From NCBI GenBank assembly GCA_959018215.1, contig CAUEKL010000024.1:1-17324 (forward strand): a stretch of 17,324 nucleotides of DNA, in the 5' to 3' direction. The stretch comes from an uncultured Gemmiger sp. (GTDB lineage: Bacteria > Bacillota > Clostridia > Oscillospirales > Ruminococcaceae). The notes under the pieces were generated by a model. The model searched no databases. It was not told the DNA's origin and saw only the letters and a list, made by a program, of their open reading frames with translations. The number at the start of each line of letters is the position of its first letter. Position 1 is the stretch's first letter. Positions 1 through 5,445 of this stretch are shown in pieces. The position numbers were made by a program, and so were the translations under genes.

Positions 1-62
1 GTTGGTAGAGCAACTGACTCTTAATCAGTGGGTCCTGGGTTCGAGTCCCCGATGGCGCACCA
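1..62 (+). tRNA. tRNA-Lys (anticodon CTT), 5' end cut off by the window
   Basis: The window opens inside the D arm (GTTGGTAGAGC). The anticodon arm is ACTGA-CTCTTAA-TCAGT, which puts anticodon CTT in the loop and so reads the lysine codon AAG. A T arm with the canonical TTCGAGT loop follows, then the acceptor 3' strand ATGGCGC, discriminator A and an encoded CCA at 60-62. The missing 5' part should be 14 nt, giving a normal 76-nt tRNA. The T stem has one apparent T-C mismatch. A terminator starts directly at the CCA. Confidence 0.95.
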
Positions 63-95
63 AAAAATACCGCAACGATTGTTGCGGTATTTTTT
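62..95 (+). terminator. Terminator of tRNA-Lys
   Basis: A perfect 15-bp stem pairs 62-76 with 81-95 around a GATT loop. The left arm starts with six A and the right arm ends with six T, so it is a Rho-independent terminator (possibly bidirectional) fused to the tRNA CCA end. Confidence 0.9.
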
Positions 96-169
96 ATGCA
101 CCATCCCCTTCGGGGCGGGCTCATGCATCGCACAAGCGCTCGCATTCGCCTCGCGGGGACTGGTCGCTA

Positions 170-192
170 AAAACGTTCCACCGGAACGTTTT
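170..192. repeat. Perfect 10-bp hairpin, 3-nt loop
   Basis: AAAACGTTCC (170-179) pairs perfectly with GGAACGTTTT (183-192) around the loop ACC. The right arm ends in four T, so it could terminate transcription. A sister hairpin lies at 337-361 in the opposite orientation. Confidence 0.8.
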
Positions 193-220
193 CTTAACGC
201 TCCCACTGATGGCGCACCAA

Positions 221-255
221 AGAAAAGCCTTGCTGGAAAGCAGGGCTTTTTTCTT
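221..255 (+). terminator. Terminator-like hairpin after tRNA-tail remnant 1
   Basis: AAAAGCCTTGCT pairs with AGCAGGGCTTTT (one G-U pair) around GGAA, and T-rich sequence follows. It sits directly behind a CCA, as a tRNA terminator does. Confidence 0.75.
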
Positions 256-283
256 ATGTTGAGCCATCGGGAAAGCAATACCC

Positions 284-300
284 GGTGCGCCATCGGGGAC
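284..300 (-). repeat. Inverted 17-bp copy of the tRNA-Lys 3' end
   Basis: GGTGCGCCATCGGGGAC is the exact reverse complement of bases 45-61 of the tRNA-Lys gene (T loop/T stem through acceptor strand to the second C of CCA). The match stops abruptly on both sides. Confidence 0.85.
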
Positions 301-313
301 GAGAACAGCTCGG

Positions 314-336
314 GCCCGCCGTTTGCTCCGGCGGGC
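314..336. repeat. GC-rich 8-bp hairpin repeat, copy 1
   Basis: GCCCGCCG (314-321) and CGGCGGGC (329-336) pair perfectly around TTTGCTC. Copy 2 is at 638-660, and a shorter relative is at 2547-2563. Confidence 0.75.
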
Positions 337-361
337 AAAAACGGTCCGGTGGACCGTTTTT
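337..361. repeat. Perfect 11-bp hairpin, 3-nt loop
   Basis: AAAAACGGTCC (337-347) pairs with GGACCGTTTTT (351-361) around GGT. Read on the minus strand it is the 170-192 hairpin with one base pair exchanged (T-A to G-C), a compensated change. It follows the GC hairpin at 314-336 without a gap. Confidence 0.8.
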
Positions 362-431
362 AGAGCGCGGGTCCCTGTGGTGCCTGATTAGTAGGAAAGG
401 GGGCAGGTGCCTCCCACTGATGGCGCACCAA

Positions 432-466
432 AGAAAAGCCTTGCTGGAAAGCAGGGCTTTTTTCTT
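432..466 (+). terminator. Terminator-like hairpin after tRNA-tail remnant 2
   Basis: It is identical to the hairpin at 221-255: a stem of AAAAGCCTTGCT with AGCAGGGCTTTT, then a T-rich tail. Confidence 0.75.
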
Positions 467-494
467 ATGTTGAGCCTTCGGGAAAGCAGTACCC

Positions 495-511
495 GGTGCG
501 CCATCGGGGAC
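495..511 (-). repeat. Second inverted 17-bp copy of the tRNA-Lys 3' end
   Basis: The same 17 bases as at 284-300, the reverse complement of tRNA positions 45-61. It lies within the second 111-bp repeat. Confidence 0.85.
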
Positions 512-637
512 GAGAACAGCTGCGGAGGCGACCGCCGCCAGCGGCGGAAACAGGGAACCGGAGCAGAGGCAGCGGTCGCAGAGGCAAGGCCCCGCACCAA
601 GGGGCCTCAGCCGATGCGGGCACCGCAATCCGTAAGG

Positions 638-660
638 GCCCGCCGCTTGCTCCGGCGGGC
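638..660. repeat. GC-rich 8-bp hairpin repeat, copy 2
   Basis: GCCCGCCG (638-645) pairs with CGGCGGGC (653-660) around CTTGCTC. It differs from copy 1 (314-336) by one loop base. Confidence 0.75.
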
Positions 661-773
661 ACAAGATAACGCGCGGGTCCCTCCGTGGCCTGATTGCCGG
701 GAAAGGGGGCTGCACCATCCCCTTCGCGGCGGTTTCACCCATCGCATTCAGCTCGCGGGAAAGTCGCTAAAAA

Positions 774-828
774 GGCTCCCGCTGATACCACACCAAGACA
801 GCCTTGCACCGTATGCAGGGCTGTTTTT
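774..828 (+). repeat. Diverged third tRNA-tail/terminator module
   Basis: CTCCCGCTGATACCACACCAAG aligns with the start of the 111-bp repeats, with ACCA in place of GGCG inside the acceptor-like part but the CACCAA kept. An 11-bp hairpin (798-808 with 814-824) and a T run follow. The hairpin's loop-closing pair is exchanged (A-T instead of T-A) relative to the other copies, so the fold is preserved while the sequence drifts. Confidence 0.65.
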
Positions 829-974
829 GGTTGCTGCATCCCGGGTGGTTGCAATTTTCCGGTGCGCAGGCGGGCAAAAGCAAGTCCTATTTCATACTTT
901 TTGTCACAACAGCCCCTGCGGCGGTGTTATAGTAGGTGAAAGGCCTTTCAGGAAGATGGGAAGGAGGTCTGTAA

Positions 975-1484
975 GTGGAGGAATCGCCCCTTTATCAGGT
1001 GTTTGTACAGGAGTATTCCCGCCTGTGTGTGTTGGCGGGCAGCATTCTGCGGGATGAAGCGTTGGCCCAGGATGCCGTGCAGGAAAGTTGGCTGCGGCTG
1101 CATGCCCTGCGTCACCTGAGCACAGATCATGTGGAAAAATTGCGCCACCTGGTCATGATTACCGTGCGGCATACGGCTTATAACATGCTGCGGAAGCAAT
1201 CCCCGCTCCCCCTGGAGGAAGATACACTGGCGGCACTGTGTGATGCCGACCGGCTGCCGGAAGAACAGGCGGAATACCGGGAAACGGTACGGGTGCTGAT
1301 GCAGGCGCTGCAGATGCTGGAGGAAACGGACCGCACGATTCTGCAGCTGCAGTACGGCCAGGAGCTCAGCAGCAGACAAATTGCAACGATTGTGGGGATC
1401 AGGCCGGCGGCTGTGCGGCAGCGGGCGCGGCGGGCCAGACAGAGGCTGAAACAAATTCTGGAGAAGGAGGGACTGATTCTATGA
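975..1484 (+). CDS. ECF-type RNA polymerase sigma factor
   Basis: A 169-residue sigma-70-like protein of the extracytoplasmic-function class, the usual length for the group. Region 2 spans about residues 10-75 and includes the core-binding helix AQDAVQESWLRLH (31-43). A region 4 helix-turn-helix spans about 112-162 (LEETDRTILQLQYG, then SSRQIATIVGI and a basic recognition helix around 147-158). Such factors direct polymerase to a small set of stress or envelope promoters and are held inactive by a membrane anti-sigma factor. The start is GTG at 975, chosen because AAGGAGG lies at 961-967 with a 7-nt spacer. The stop overlaps the next start (ATGA at 1481-1484), so the two products are translationally coupled. 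The signal and regulon are unknown. Confidence in the class is high. Confidence 0.9.
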   Translation: MEESPLYQVFVQEYSRLCVLAGSILRDEALAQDAVQESWLRLHALRHLSTDHVEKLRHLVMITVRHTAYNMLRKQSPLPLEEDTLAALCDADRLPEEQAEYRETVRVLMQALQMLEETDRTILQLQYGQELSSRQIATIVGIRPAAVRQRARRARQRLKQILEKEGLIL

Positions 1485-2122
1485 ACCGGCTGGATCAACT
1501 GCTCACGGAAGCTTGCGCAGTCCGGCGCACCGCCGAACTGCAGGCGTTCCGCACATTGGCGGCGGACAATGTACAACCGCCCGTTTTCCTGCGGGAACCC
1601 CCAAAACCCCAAAAGGGCAGAAAGGTGGCCGTGGCTGTCCTGGCGGCGTGTTTGCTGTTTGCCACCGTGGCCTGTGCCGTCTGGCCCACCGTTTCGGTGA
1701 AAATTCTGCAGGGCAAAGCCTACCTGATGACGGAAGATGCGGCAACCGGGAATACAGCGTTCCGGCAGTTTACGGTTTCCGCGTTGCCCGCAGGATGTGA
1801 GCTTGTATGGACCCGGACAGAAGGATATTCTTCCTGCACGATCCGGAAGGGCGCGGAAGAATTCACGGTGGTGCAGTTCCCTCTGGACCACCGGACGCAA
1901 ATCATCGGGGACAACCGGGAAGGGCCCGCAACGCAGCAGGATCTGGAAGGAATCGAGGCCAATTTCTGCCTGGTTTCCAACGTGGAAGAGCTGACCGACA
2001 CAATGCTGGAAACCCATACCGTGGTCAGCTGGGCCACGGACAACAGCTATTTTGTCATGCTGAACGACAACTGGACGGATTTTTCCCTGATGAGAGAGAT
2101 TCTGCAGGCAATACGGAACTGA
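1481..2122 (+). CDS. Membrane anti-sigma factor with DUF4367-like C-terminal domain
   Basis: 213 residues. A short cytoplasmic part (1-48, ending in a basic KPQKGRK stretch) would hold the sigma factor. One membrane segment lies at about 49-67, and an extracytoplasmic domain follows to the end. The C-terminal part (about 165-212: VEELTDTMLETHTVVSWATDNSYFVML and FSLMREILQAI) resembles the DUF4367 domain often found in Clostridia beside ECF sigma genes. I see no zinc-binding HxxxCxxC motif, so it is not a standard ZAS anti-sigma. The start is ATG in the ATGA overlap, with AAGGAGG at 1464-1470. Function as an anti-sigma is inferred from pairing and topology. The alternative is a coupled membrane protein without sigma binding. 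Confidence 0.8.
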   Translation: MNRLDQLLTEACAVRRTAELQAFRTLAADNVQPPVFLREPPKPQKGRKVAVAVLAACLLFATVACAVWPTVSVKILQGKAYLMTEDAATGNTAFRQFTVSALPAGCELVWTRTEGYSSCTIRKGAEEFTVVQFPLDHRTQIIGDNREGPATQQDLEGIEANFCLVSNVEELTDTMLETHTVVSWATDNSYFVMLNDNWTDFSLMREILQAIRN

Positions 2123-2217
2123 CGGTGCCGCAAACCGATGCCCGCCTGTCTGCTTTCGGGGAAGGCCCTTCTTGGAATGTAGGTGACCTCATCACGGAAC
2201 GGGCCGCGGTGAACGGG

Positions 2218-2223
2218 TATACT
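2218..2223 (+). promoter_or_regulatory. Possible -10 element upstream of the DUF6132-like gene
   Basis: TATACT lies 85 bp before the start codon. The hexamer 17 bp upstream is CGGAAC, a poor match to a housekeeping -35, though it contains GGAAC, a core shared by many ECF -35 elements. Weak evidence. Confidence 0.25.
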
Positions 2224-2307
2224 GAAACCACAGCAAACCCAGAGCGCCGGCCGGAAACGGCAAGACCCTCCGGTCCGGAGCAATCATTCCCACAGGAGGC
2301 GACAGGT

Positions 2308-2538
2308 ATGATGAAAGAATTCTGGAAAAAATGGCGGCGGGCCATCCTGTTCACCGCAGGCGGTGCCCTGGCGGGGCTTGCCTACTACGCGCTGGTGGGC
2401 TGCTCCACCGGTTCCTGCGCCATCACCGCCAACCCCTGGAACACCATGGTCTACACGGGCCTCATCGGGCTGCTGCTTTCCGGCAGCCTGGGCGGCTGCT
2501 GCTGCGGCGGCAGCTGCAGCCGCAAACCGCCCGAATGA
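2308..2538 (+). CDS. Small DUF6132-like membrane protein with cysteine-rich tail
   Basis: 76 residues. Two membrane segments (about 12-31 and 46-64) flank the short conserved-looking stretch GCSTGSCAITANPW (31-44). This layout recalls the DUF6132 family of small two-helix proteins, whose function is not established. The C-terminus carries a cysteine/glycine cluster (GGCCCGGSC, residues 62-70) that could bind metal or form disulphides. That is speculation. The start is the first of two adjacent ATG codons, with AGGAGG at 2294-2299 and an 8-nt spacer. The gene lies 185 bp after the anti-sigma gene in the same direction and may belong to its regulon or be independent. A bidirectional terminator follows. 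Confidence 0.75.
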   Translation: MMKEFWKKWRRAILFTAGGALAGLAYYALVGCSTGSCAITANPWNTMVYTGLIGLLLSGSLGGCCCGGSCSRKPPE

Positions 2539-2546
2539 GCCAAAGG

Positions 2547-2563
2547 CCGCCTTGCTCCGGCGG
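2547..2563. repeat. Short GC hairpin related to the repeats near the tRNA
   Basis: CCGCC (2547-2551) pairs with GGCGG (2559-2563) around TTGCTCC. Bases CTTGCTCCGGCGGG match the hairpin at 638-660, nearly 2 kb away, so the element is dispersed. Confidence 0.5.
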
Positions 2564-2610
2564 GAATTTTGGTACGGCAACGGGACCGGGGCGGTGGCGG
2601 ACCGGGATTG

Positions 2611-2652
2611 AAAACAGGGACAGCGGTGCATCTGCACGGCTGTCCCTGTTTT
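2611..2652. terminator. Bidirectional terminator between convergent genes
   Basis: AAAACAGGGACAGC (2611-2624) pairs perfectly with GCTGTCCCTGTTTT (2639-2652), and GTGCA/TGCAC adds an inner stem. A and T runs on the two sides would stop transcripts from both the small membrane protein gene and the minus-strand transporter gene. Confidence 0.88.
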
Positions 2653-2681
2653 GGGTATGAAGGAAACGACGGCTGTCCGGT

Positions 2682-4079
2682 TTATCGGCTTTCTTTCCAC
2701 TTGCCCCGGGCAAGGTCGGCGATGGCCCGGTCATAGTATTTGTCCAGGTCAAACAGCAGCATGCAGACCACGCCGATGATGCCCACCGCAAAAGGAATCC
2801 AGATGCAGGCAATGTTGATGGCCGCGATGGCCCCGGCGCCGGTGGGGTCGGCATTGAAGTTGCCCACGCCCAGCAGCCAGCCCAGAGCGGCGGTGCCCAG
2901 GCCGGAGCCCACCTTCATGCAGAAGGAGGAGGCGGCATTGCCCATACCGGCAGCGTGCACGCCGCTGAGCCAGGTGCCGTAGGTGATGGCATCCTGGAGC
3001 AGGCCGAACATGGTGGCGGCACCGCAGCCGAAGGCGGCGCCCTTGAGGATGTTGCAGGCAATGACCAGGGTCACATTGGTGCCGGCCAGGCCGGTCAGGG
3101 CGAAGGAAAGCGCTGCTGCGCCCATGCCCAGCATGGCGGTATACCGTTTGCCGATTTTCTTCATGAGGAAGGGCGTCAGGAACATCATGACCACCTGGGC
3201 CATGGACAGTGCATTGGAGATGGACACATAGGCGCTCTCGTCACCCAGCACATACTGTGCAAAGTAATAGTTGCTGCCGTAGAAGGTGGACATCATGAAA
3301 TACATGGTAAAGAGGAAGATGACCATCAGGACCCAGTAACGGTTGCGGAGCAGGGCCCGGAGGCAGGCAAACACGGATTCCTTGGGGGCGTCCCCGGAAT
3401 CGGCGGCAGTTTCCACCACGCGCTCTTTGCAGAAAAAGAAGGTGAAGAGGTTCAGCAGCACAAACAGGATGCCAAGCACCACGAAGGTCATGGTCCAGCC
3501 TGTCTGGCTGTTGGGGTCGCCGCCGCCGAAGAAGGTGCAAAGCCGCATGGCGAAGGTGTTGACCGTCATGGTGCCCGCCGTGGCAAGCAGCATGCGGAAG
3601 TTGCCCAGCAAGCCGCGCTCGTACTGGTTTGTGGTCATGAGCCCCTGCAGGGTGGAGTAGGGCACATTCATGGCCGTATAAAAAACGGTGGAGACCATAT
3701 TGTAGGTCAGGAACATGTAGGCGATCTGGGCCTTCCCCGCAAGGGAGGCGGGCACCGAGAACATCAGCACCGTGCAGACAGCCAGGGGAACGTTCATCCA
3801 GAGAATCCAGGGCCGGGCTTTGCCCCATCTGCTGTGGGTCCTGTCCACGATGCGGCCCATCACCAGGTCGGAAATCCCGTCCAGCAGTTTGGACACCGCC
3901 ATGATCGAAGCGGCGACTTCCGCGTTGACGCCCAGCACGCTCACATAATAGACGAGCAGAAAGGCGGAGATGGAAGAATAGATCAGATTGGCCGAATAGT
4001 CGCCCAGGCCGTAGGCAAAGCGTTCCAGAAAACCAAGCTTTGCGTTGGGGTCAAGGGTTTTGGTTTGGTTGATAGTCAT
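2682..4079 (-). CDS. GPH-family sugar:cation symporter (MFS superfamily)
   Basis: 465 residues with about 12 hydrophobic segments. The N-terminal half shows the family signature: GLGDYSANLIY near the start, then an aspartate-rich stretch with VMGRIVDRTHSRWGKARPW around residues 60-80. This is the melibiose/xyloside permease (MelB/XynP) type, which imports glycosides or pentosides with Na+ or H+. The start is ATG at 4079: an in-frame ATG 27 bases upstream would place the ribosome binding site (GGAAAGGAG) inside the coding sequence. It lies 69 bp downstream of the GH5 gene on the same strand, so the two probably form an operon in which the transporter delivers the glycoside that GH5 cleaves. 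The substrate cannot be read from the sequence. A beta-glucoside or short glucan is inferred from context. Confidence 0.9.
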   Translation of the reverse strand: MTINQTKTLDPNAKLGFLERFAYGLGDYSANLIYSSISAFLLVYYVSVLGVNAEVAASIMAVSKLLDGISDLVMGRIVDRTHSRWGKARPWILWMNVPLAVCTVLMFSVPASLAGKAQIAYMFLTYNMVSTVFYTAMNVPYSTLQGLMTTNQYERGLLGNFRMLLATAGTMTVNTFAMRLCTFFGGGDPNSQTGWTMTFVVLGILFVLLNLFTFFFCKERVVETAADSGDAPKESVFACLRALLRNRYWVLMVIFLFTMYFMMSTFYGSNYYFAQYVLGDESAYVSISNALSMAQVVMMFLTPFLMKKIGKRYTAMLGMGAAALSFALTGLAGTNVTLVIACNILKGAAFGCGAATMFGLLQDAITYGTWLSGVHAAGMGNAASSFCMKVGSGLGTAALGWLLGVGNFNADPTGAGAIAAINIACIWIPFAVGIIGVVCMLLFDLDKYYDRAIADLARGKWKESR

Positions 4080-4148
4080 GCGGACCGTACTCCTTTCCTG
4101 TACCAATACATTTTATGGGGAAAAACACCGGGGCTTTCCCGCAGGCTG

Positions 4149-5324
4149 TCAGCCGCCAAGGGGGAACCATCCCTGGGAAACGCTTTTGCCCAGGTCCCAG
4201 CTGTCCCAGCCGATCCAGCTGGCTTCGTGGACGGTATCCAGCAGCAGCTTGTAGTTCCAGTAAAAGTATCCGGACCCCTGCCGCCAGGCCTCCAGCTGTA
4301 CCTTTGCCAGCCGCTGGTAGACCTCTTTCTTTTCCTCGGGGGAAAAGTGCTCCTGATTGTTTGAAAAATCCAGGCCGTTGAGCACGGACTGCCCGCCCTT
4401 GGTATCCACACCGGTGAGATACGAGTTGAACAGGCTCCATTCCCCGCAGATCACATCAACGTACTGCTGTACCTCCGCAAGATCCTTGGCCAGCATCTGG
4501 CGCACATAGGTCTCGTATCCTTCGGGGGTCTGCGGGCAGCCCAGGGACTCCGCCACCATGAGATACTGGTGGGTGTCCAGGATCACATTCCGGAAACGGG
4601 ACCGCTGAAAGAATTCTTTCCAGGCTTTGAGCTGGAACCCGTCGTGGAAAACCACATAGGTATCCTCCCCCATGTGGGGACGCATCCGCCGGTAGGCCCG
4701 GGTGTAGAAATCCTGCAGGAATTCCAGGGTGACGGGGGCGCTGCCGGCGGCCATCTCGGGCTCTGCCGCCGGATACCGCTCCGGCACCTGCATGGTCACC
4801 CACATGGGCTCGGTGATGGGCTCATTCACCGGCTGGATGCCCATGAGGCCCTTGCGGTGCCCGTAGCGCCGGGCCAGTTTTTCCAGCAGGTCCAGCACGA
4901 AGTCCACCTCCCCGGGGGTCTGGCTCCACTTGCAGACCCCGCAGATGCCCCCGTTGTCAAACCCGTTCTGGCTCAGGGGAACGGTGTGCAGGTCGATGAG
5001 GATCTGCAGGCCGTATTTTTCCGCCCAGTCAAAAGCGTTGTCCAGCTCCTGCAGGCAGCCGATGAAGGGCGGCCGGTCCCCAAAGAGAAAGTACGGCACG
5101 GGAATGCGCACCGCGTTCAGGCCGATCTCGGCAATCCGGGCAAAGTCCCGCTCGGTGATGTACTCGCTGCGGTGCATCCGGATGCGCGCCTCATAAACAT
5201 CCGGGGACAGCTGTTGGGGCAGGTGGTATTCATCTTCGGCGGAAGTTCCGGCAAACAGGGCGGGGCTCATCCACTTTTCCAGTACCAGCCAGTTTCCCAG
5301 GTTGACGCCTTTCCAGTATTTCAT
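4149..5324 (-). CDS. GH5-family glycoside hydrolase, exo-beta-1,3-glucanase/beta-glucosidase-like
   Basis: 391 residues, a single TIM-barrel catalytic domain without signal peptide or binding module, hence probably cytoplasmic. It opens with WKGVNLGNWLVLEKW, the N-terminal signature shared with exo-1,3-beta-glucanases of family GH5. The acid/base is E168 in VNEP and the nucleophile E295 in GEWS. Accessory residues include H113 (DLHT) and H252 (THQY). The start is ATG at 5324, chosen because AAGGAGG lies about 10 nt upstream. A longer in-frame start at 5393 would run through the promoter region. It is the first gene after the AraC regulator and precedes the GPH symporter, which suggests hydrolysis of an imported beta-glucan fragment or beta-glucoside. 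Exact linkage specificity is uncertain, and other GH5 activities on beta-glycosides remain possible. Confidence 0.88.
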   Translation of the reverse strand: MKYWKGVNLGNWLVLEKWMSPALFAGTSAEDEYHLPQQLSPDVYEARIRMHRSEYITERDFARIAEIGLNAVRIPVPYFLFGDRPPFIGCLQELDNAFDWAEKYGLQILIDLHTVPLSQNGFDNGGICGVCKWSQTPGEVDFVLDLLEKLARRYGHRKGLMGIQPVNEPITEPMWVTMQVPERYPAAEPEMAAGSAPVTLEFLQDFYTRAYRRMRPHMGEDTYVVFHDGFQLKAWKEFFQRSRFRNVILDTHQYLMVAESLGCPQTPEGYETYVRQMLAKDLAEVQQYVDVICGEWSLFNSYLTGVDTKGGQSVLNGLDFSNNQEHFSPEEKKEVYQRLAKVQLEAWRQGSGYFYWNYKLLLDTVHEASWIGWDSWDLGKSVSQGWFPLGG

Positions 5325-5370
5325 GGCAAAAATTCCTCCTTTGAATGACGTTTTCTGCTTGGCTGACACT

Positions 5371-5376
5371 ATTATA
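5371..5376 (-). promoter_or_regulatory. -10 element for the GH5-symporter operon
   Basis: On the minus strand this reads TATAAT, about 47 bp before the GH5 start. No good -35 hexamer is found 17 bp upstream, which fits an activator-dependent promoter. The inverted repeat at 5381-5421 covers that position. Confidence 0.55.
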
Positions 5377-5380
5377 GAAA

Positions 5381-5421
5381 AACAGGAAACCAAGCCCTAT
5401 GAAAAAACCTGGTTTCCTGTT
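5381..5421 (-). terminator. 12-bp inverted repeat: terminator of the AraC gene and/or operator
   Basis: AACAGGAAACCA (5381-5392) and TGGTTTCCTGTT (5410-5421) are perfect inverted repeats around a 17-nt loop. Read on the minus strand the stem is followed by TTTTTCT, so it can terminate the AraC message, which stops at 5446. It also sits where the -35 region of the GH5 promoter would be, so it may equally be a regulator binding site. Confidence 0.6.
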
Positions 5422-5445
5422 ACGATTCTTGGATTGTTTTCTTTT

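Larger units (their letters stand above)
200..310. repeat. 111-bp direct repeat, copy 1 (tRNA-tail/terminator unit)
   Basis: By eye it matches 411-521 at 109 of 111 positions (differences near 267 and 279). It contains a tRNA-like 3' end (ACTGATGGCGCACCA, 205-219) whose GATGGCGCACCA is identical to the end of the tRNA-Lys gene. A terminator-like hairpin follows (221-255), and then an inverted copy of the tRNA-Lys tail (284-300). GATGGCGCACC at 208-218 and GGTGCGCCATC at 284-294 form 11-bp terminal inverted repeats around an 87-bp core. No protein is encoded. Confidence 0.85.
411..521. repeat. 111-bp direct repeat, copy 2
   Basis: This is the second copy of the unit at 200-310, offset by 211 bp. 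It has the same order: tRNA-like 3' end with CCA (416-430), terminator hairpin (432-466) and inverted tRNA-Lys tail (495-511). The near-identity of the two copies contrasts with the diverged DNA between them, which points to a recent duplication or gene-conversion-like event. Confidence 0.85.
97..960. other. Gene-free patchwork of degenerate repeats downstream of tRNA-Lys
   Basis: I see no credible coding gene in this stretch of about 860 bases. Open frames exist, but they cross hairpins and terminators and lack ribosome binding sites. It is built from modules that recur. Segment 97-209 (starting TGCACCATCCCCTTCG and reaching CTCCCACTGAT) reappears in shortened, diverged form at 711-785. Segment 314-403 (GC hairpin, then GCGCGGGTCCCT and GGAAAGGGGGC) reappears at 638-712. 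A 111-bp segment at 200-310 reappears at 411-521, and a diverged relative of its first half lies at 774-828. Several modules carry a tRNA-like 3' end followed by a terminator. The whole looks like the debris of repeated recombination at a tRNA gene. That origin is an inference. Confidence 0.75.

Noticed and set aside
97..830. CRISPR array or integron-like array
   Set aside because: Repeats are few, of unequal length and spacing, and themselves structured. There are no regular spacers and no cas or integrase gene in the window.
901..945. Housekeeping promoter for the sigma factor gene (TTGTCA near 900, TATAGT near 930)
   Set aside because: The spacing is about 21 bp, too long for a sigma-70 promoter, and the ECF consensus is not evident. 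I could not support a definite site.
28..1057. Several open frames on both strands across the tRNA and repeat region (for example 407-1057 plus, 254-742 minus)
   Set aside because: They read through the tRNA, terminators and perfect hairpins, lack ribosome binding sites, and repeat the same peptide only because the DNA repeats. The one at 407-1057 also overlaps the sigma factor start.
2955..4364. 469-codon plus-strand open frame opposite the symporter gene
   Set aside because: It is antisense to a clear membrane transporter, is rich in Gly/His/Gln as expected of a GC-biased shadow frame, and has no domain or ribosome binding site.
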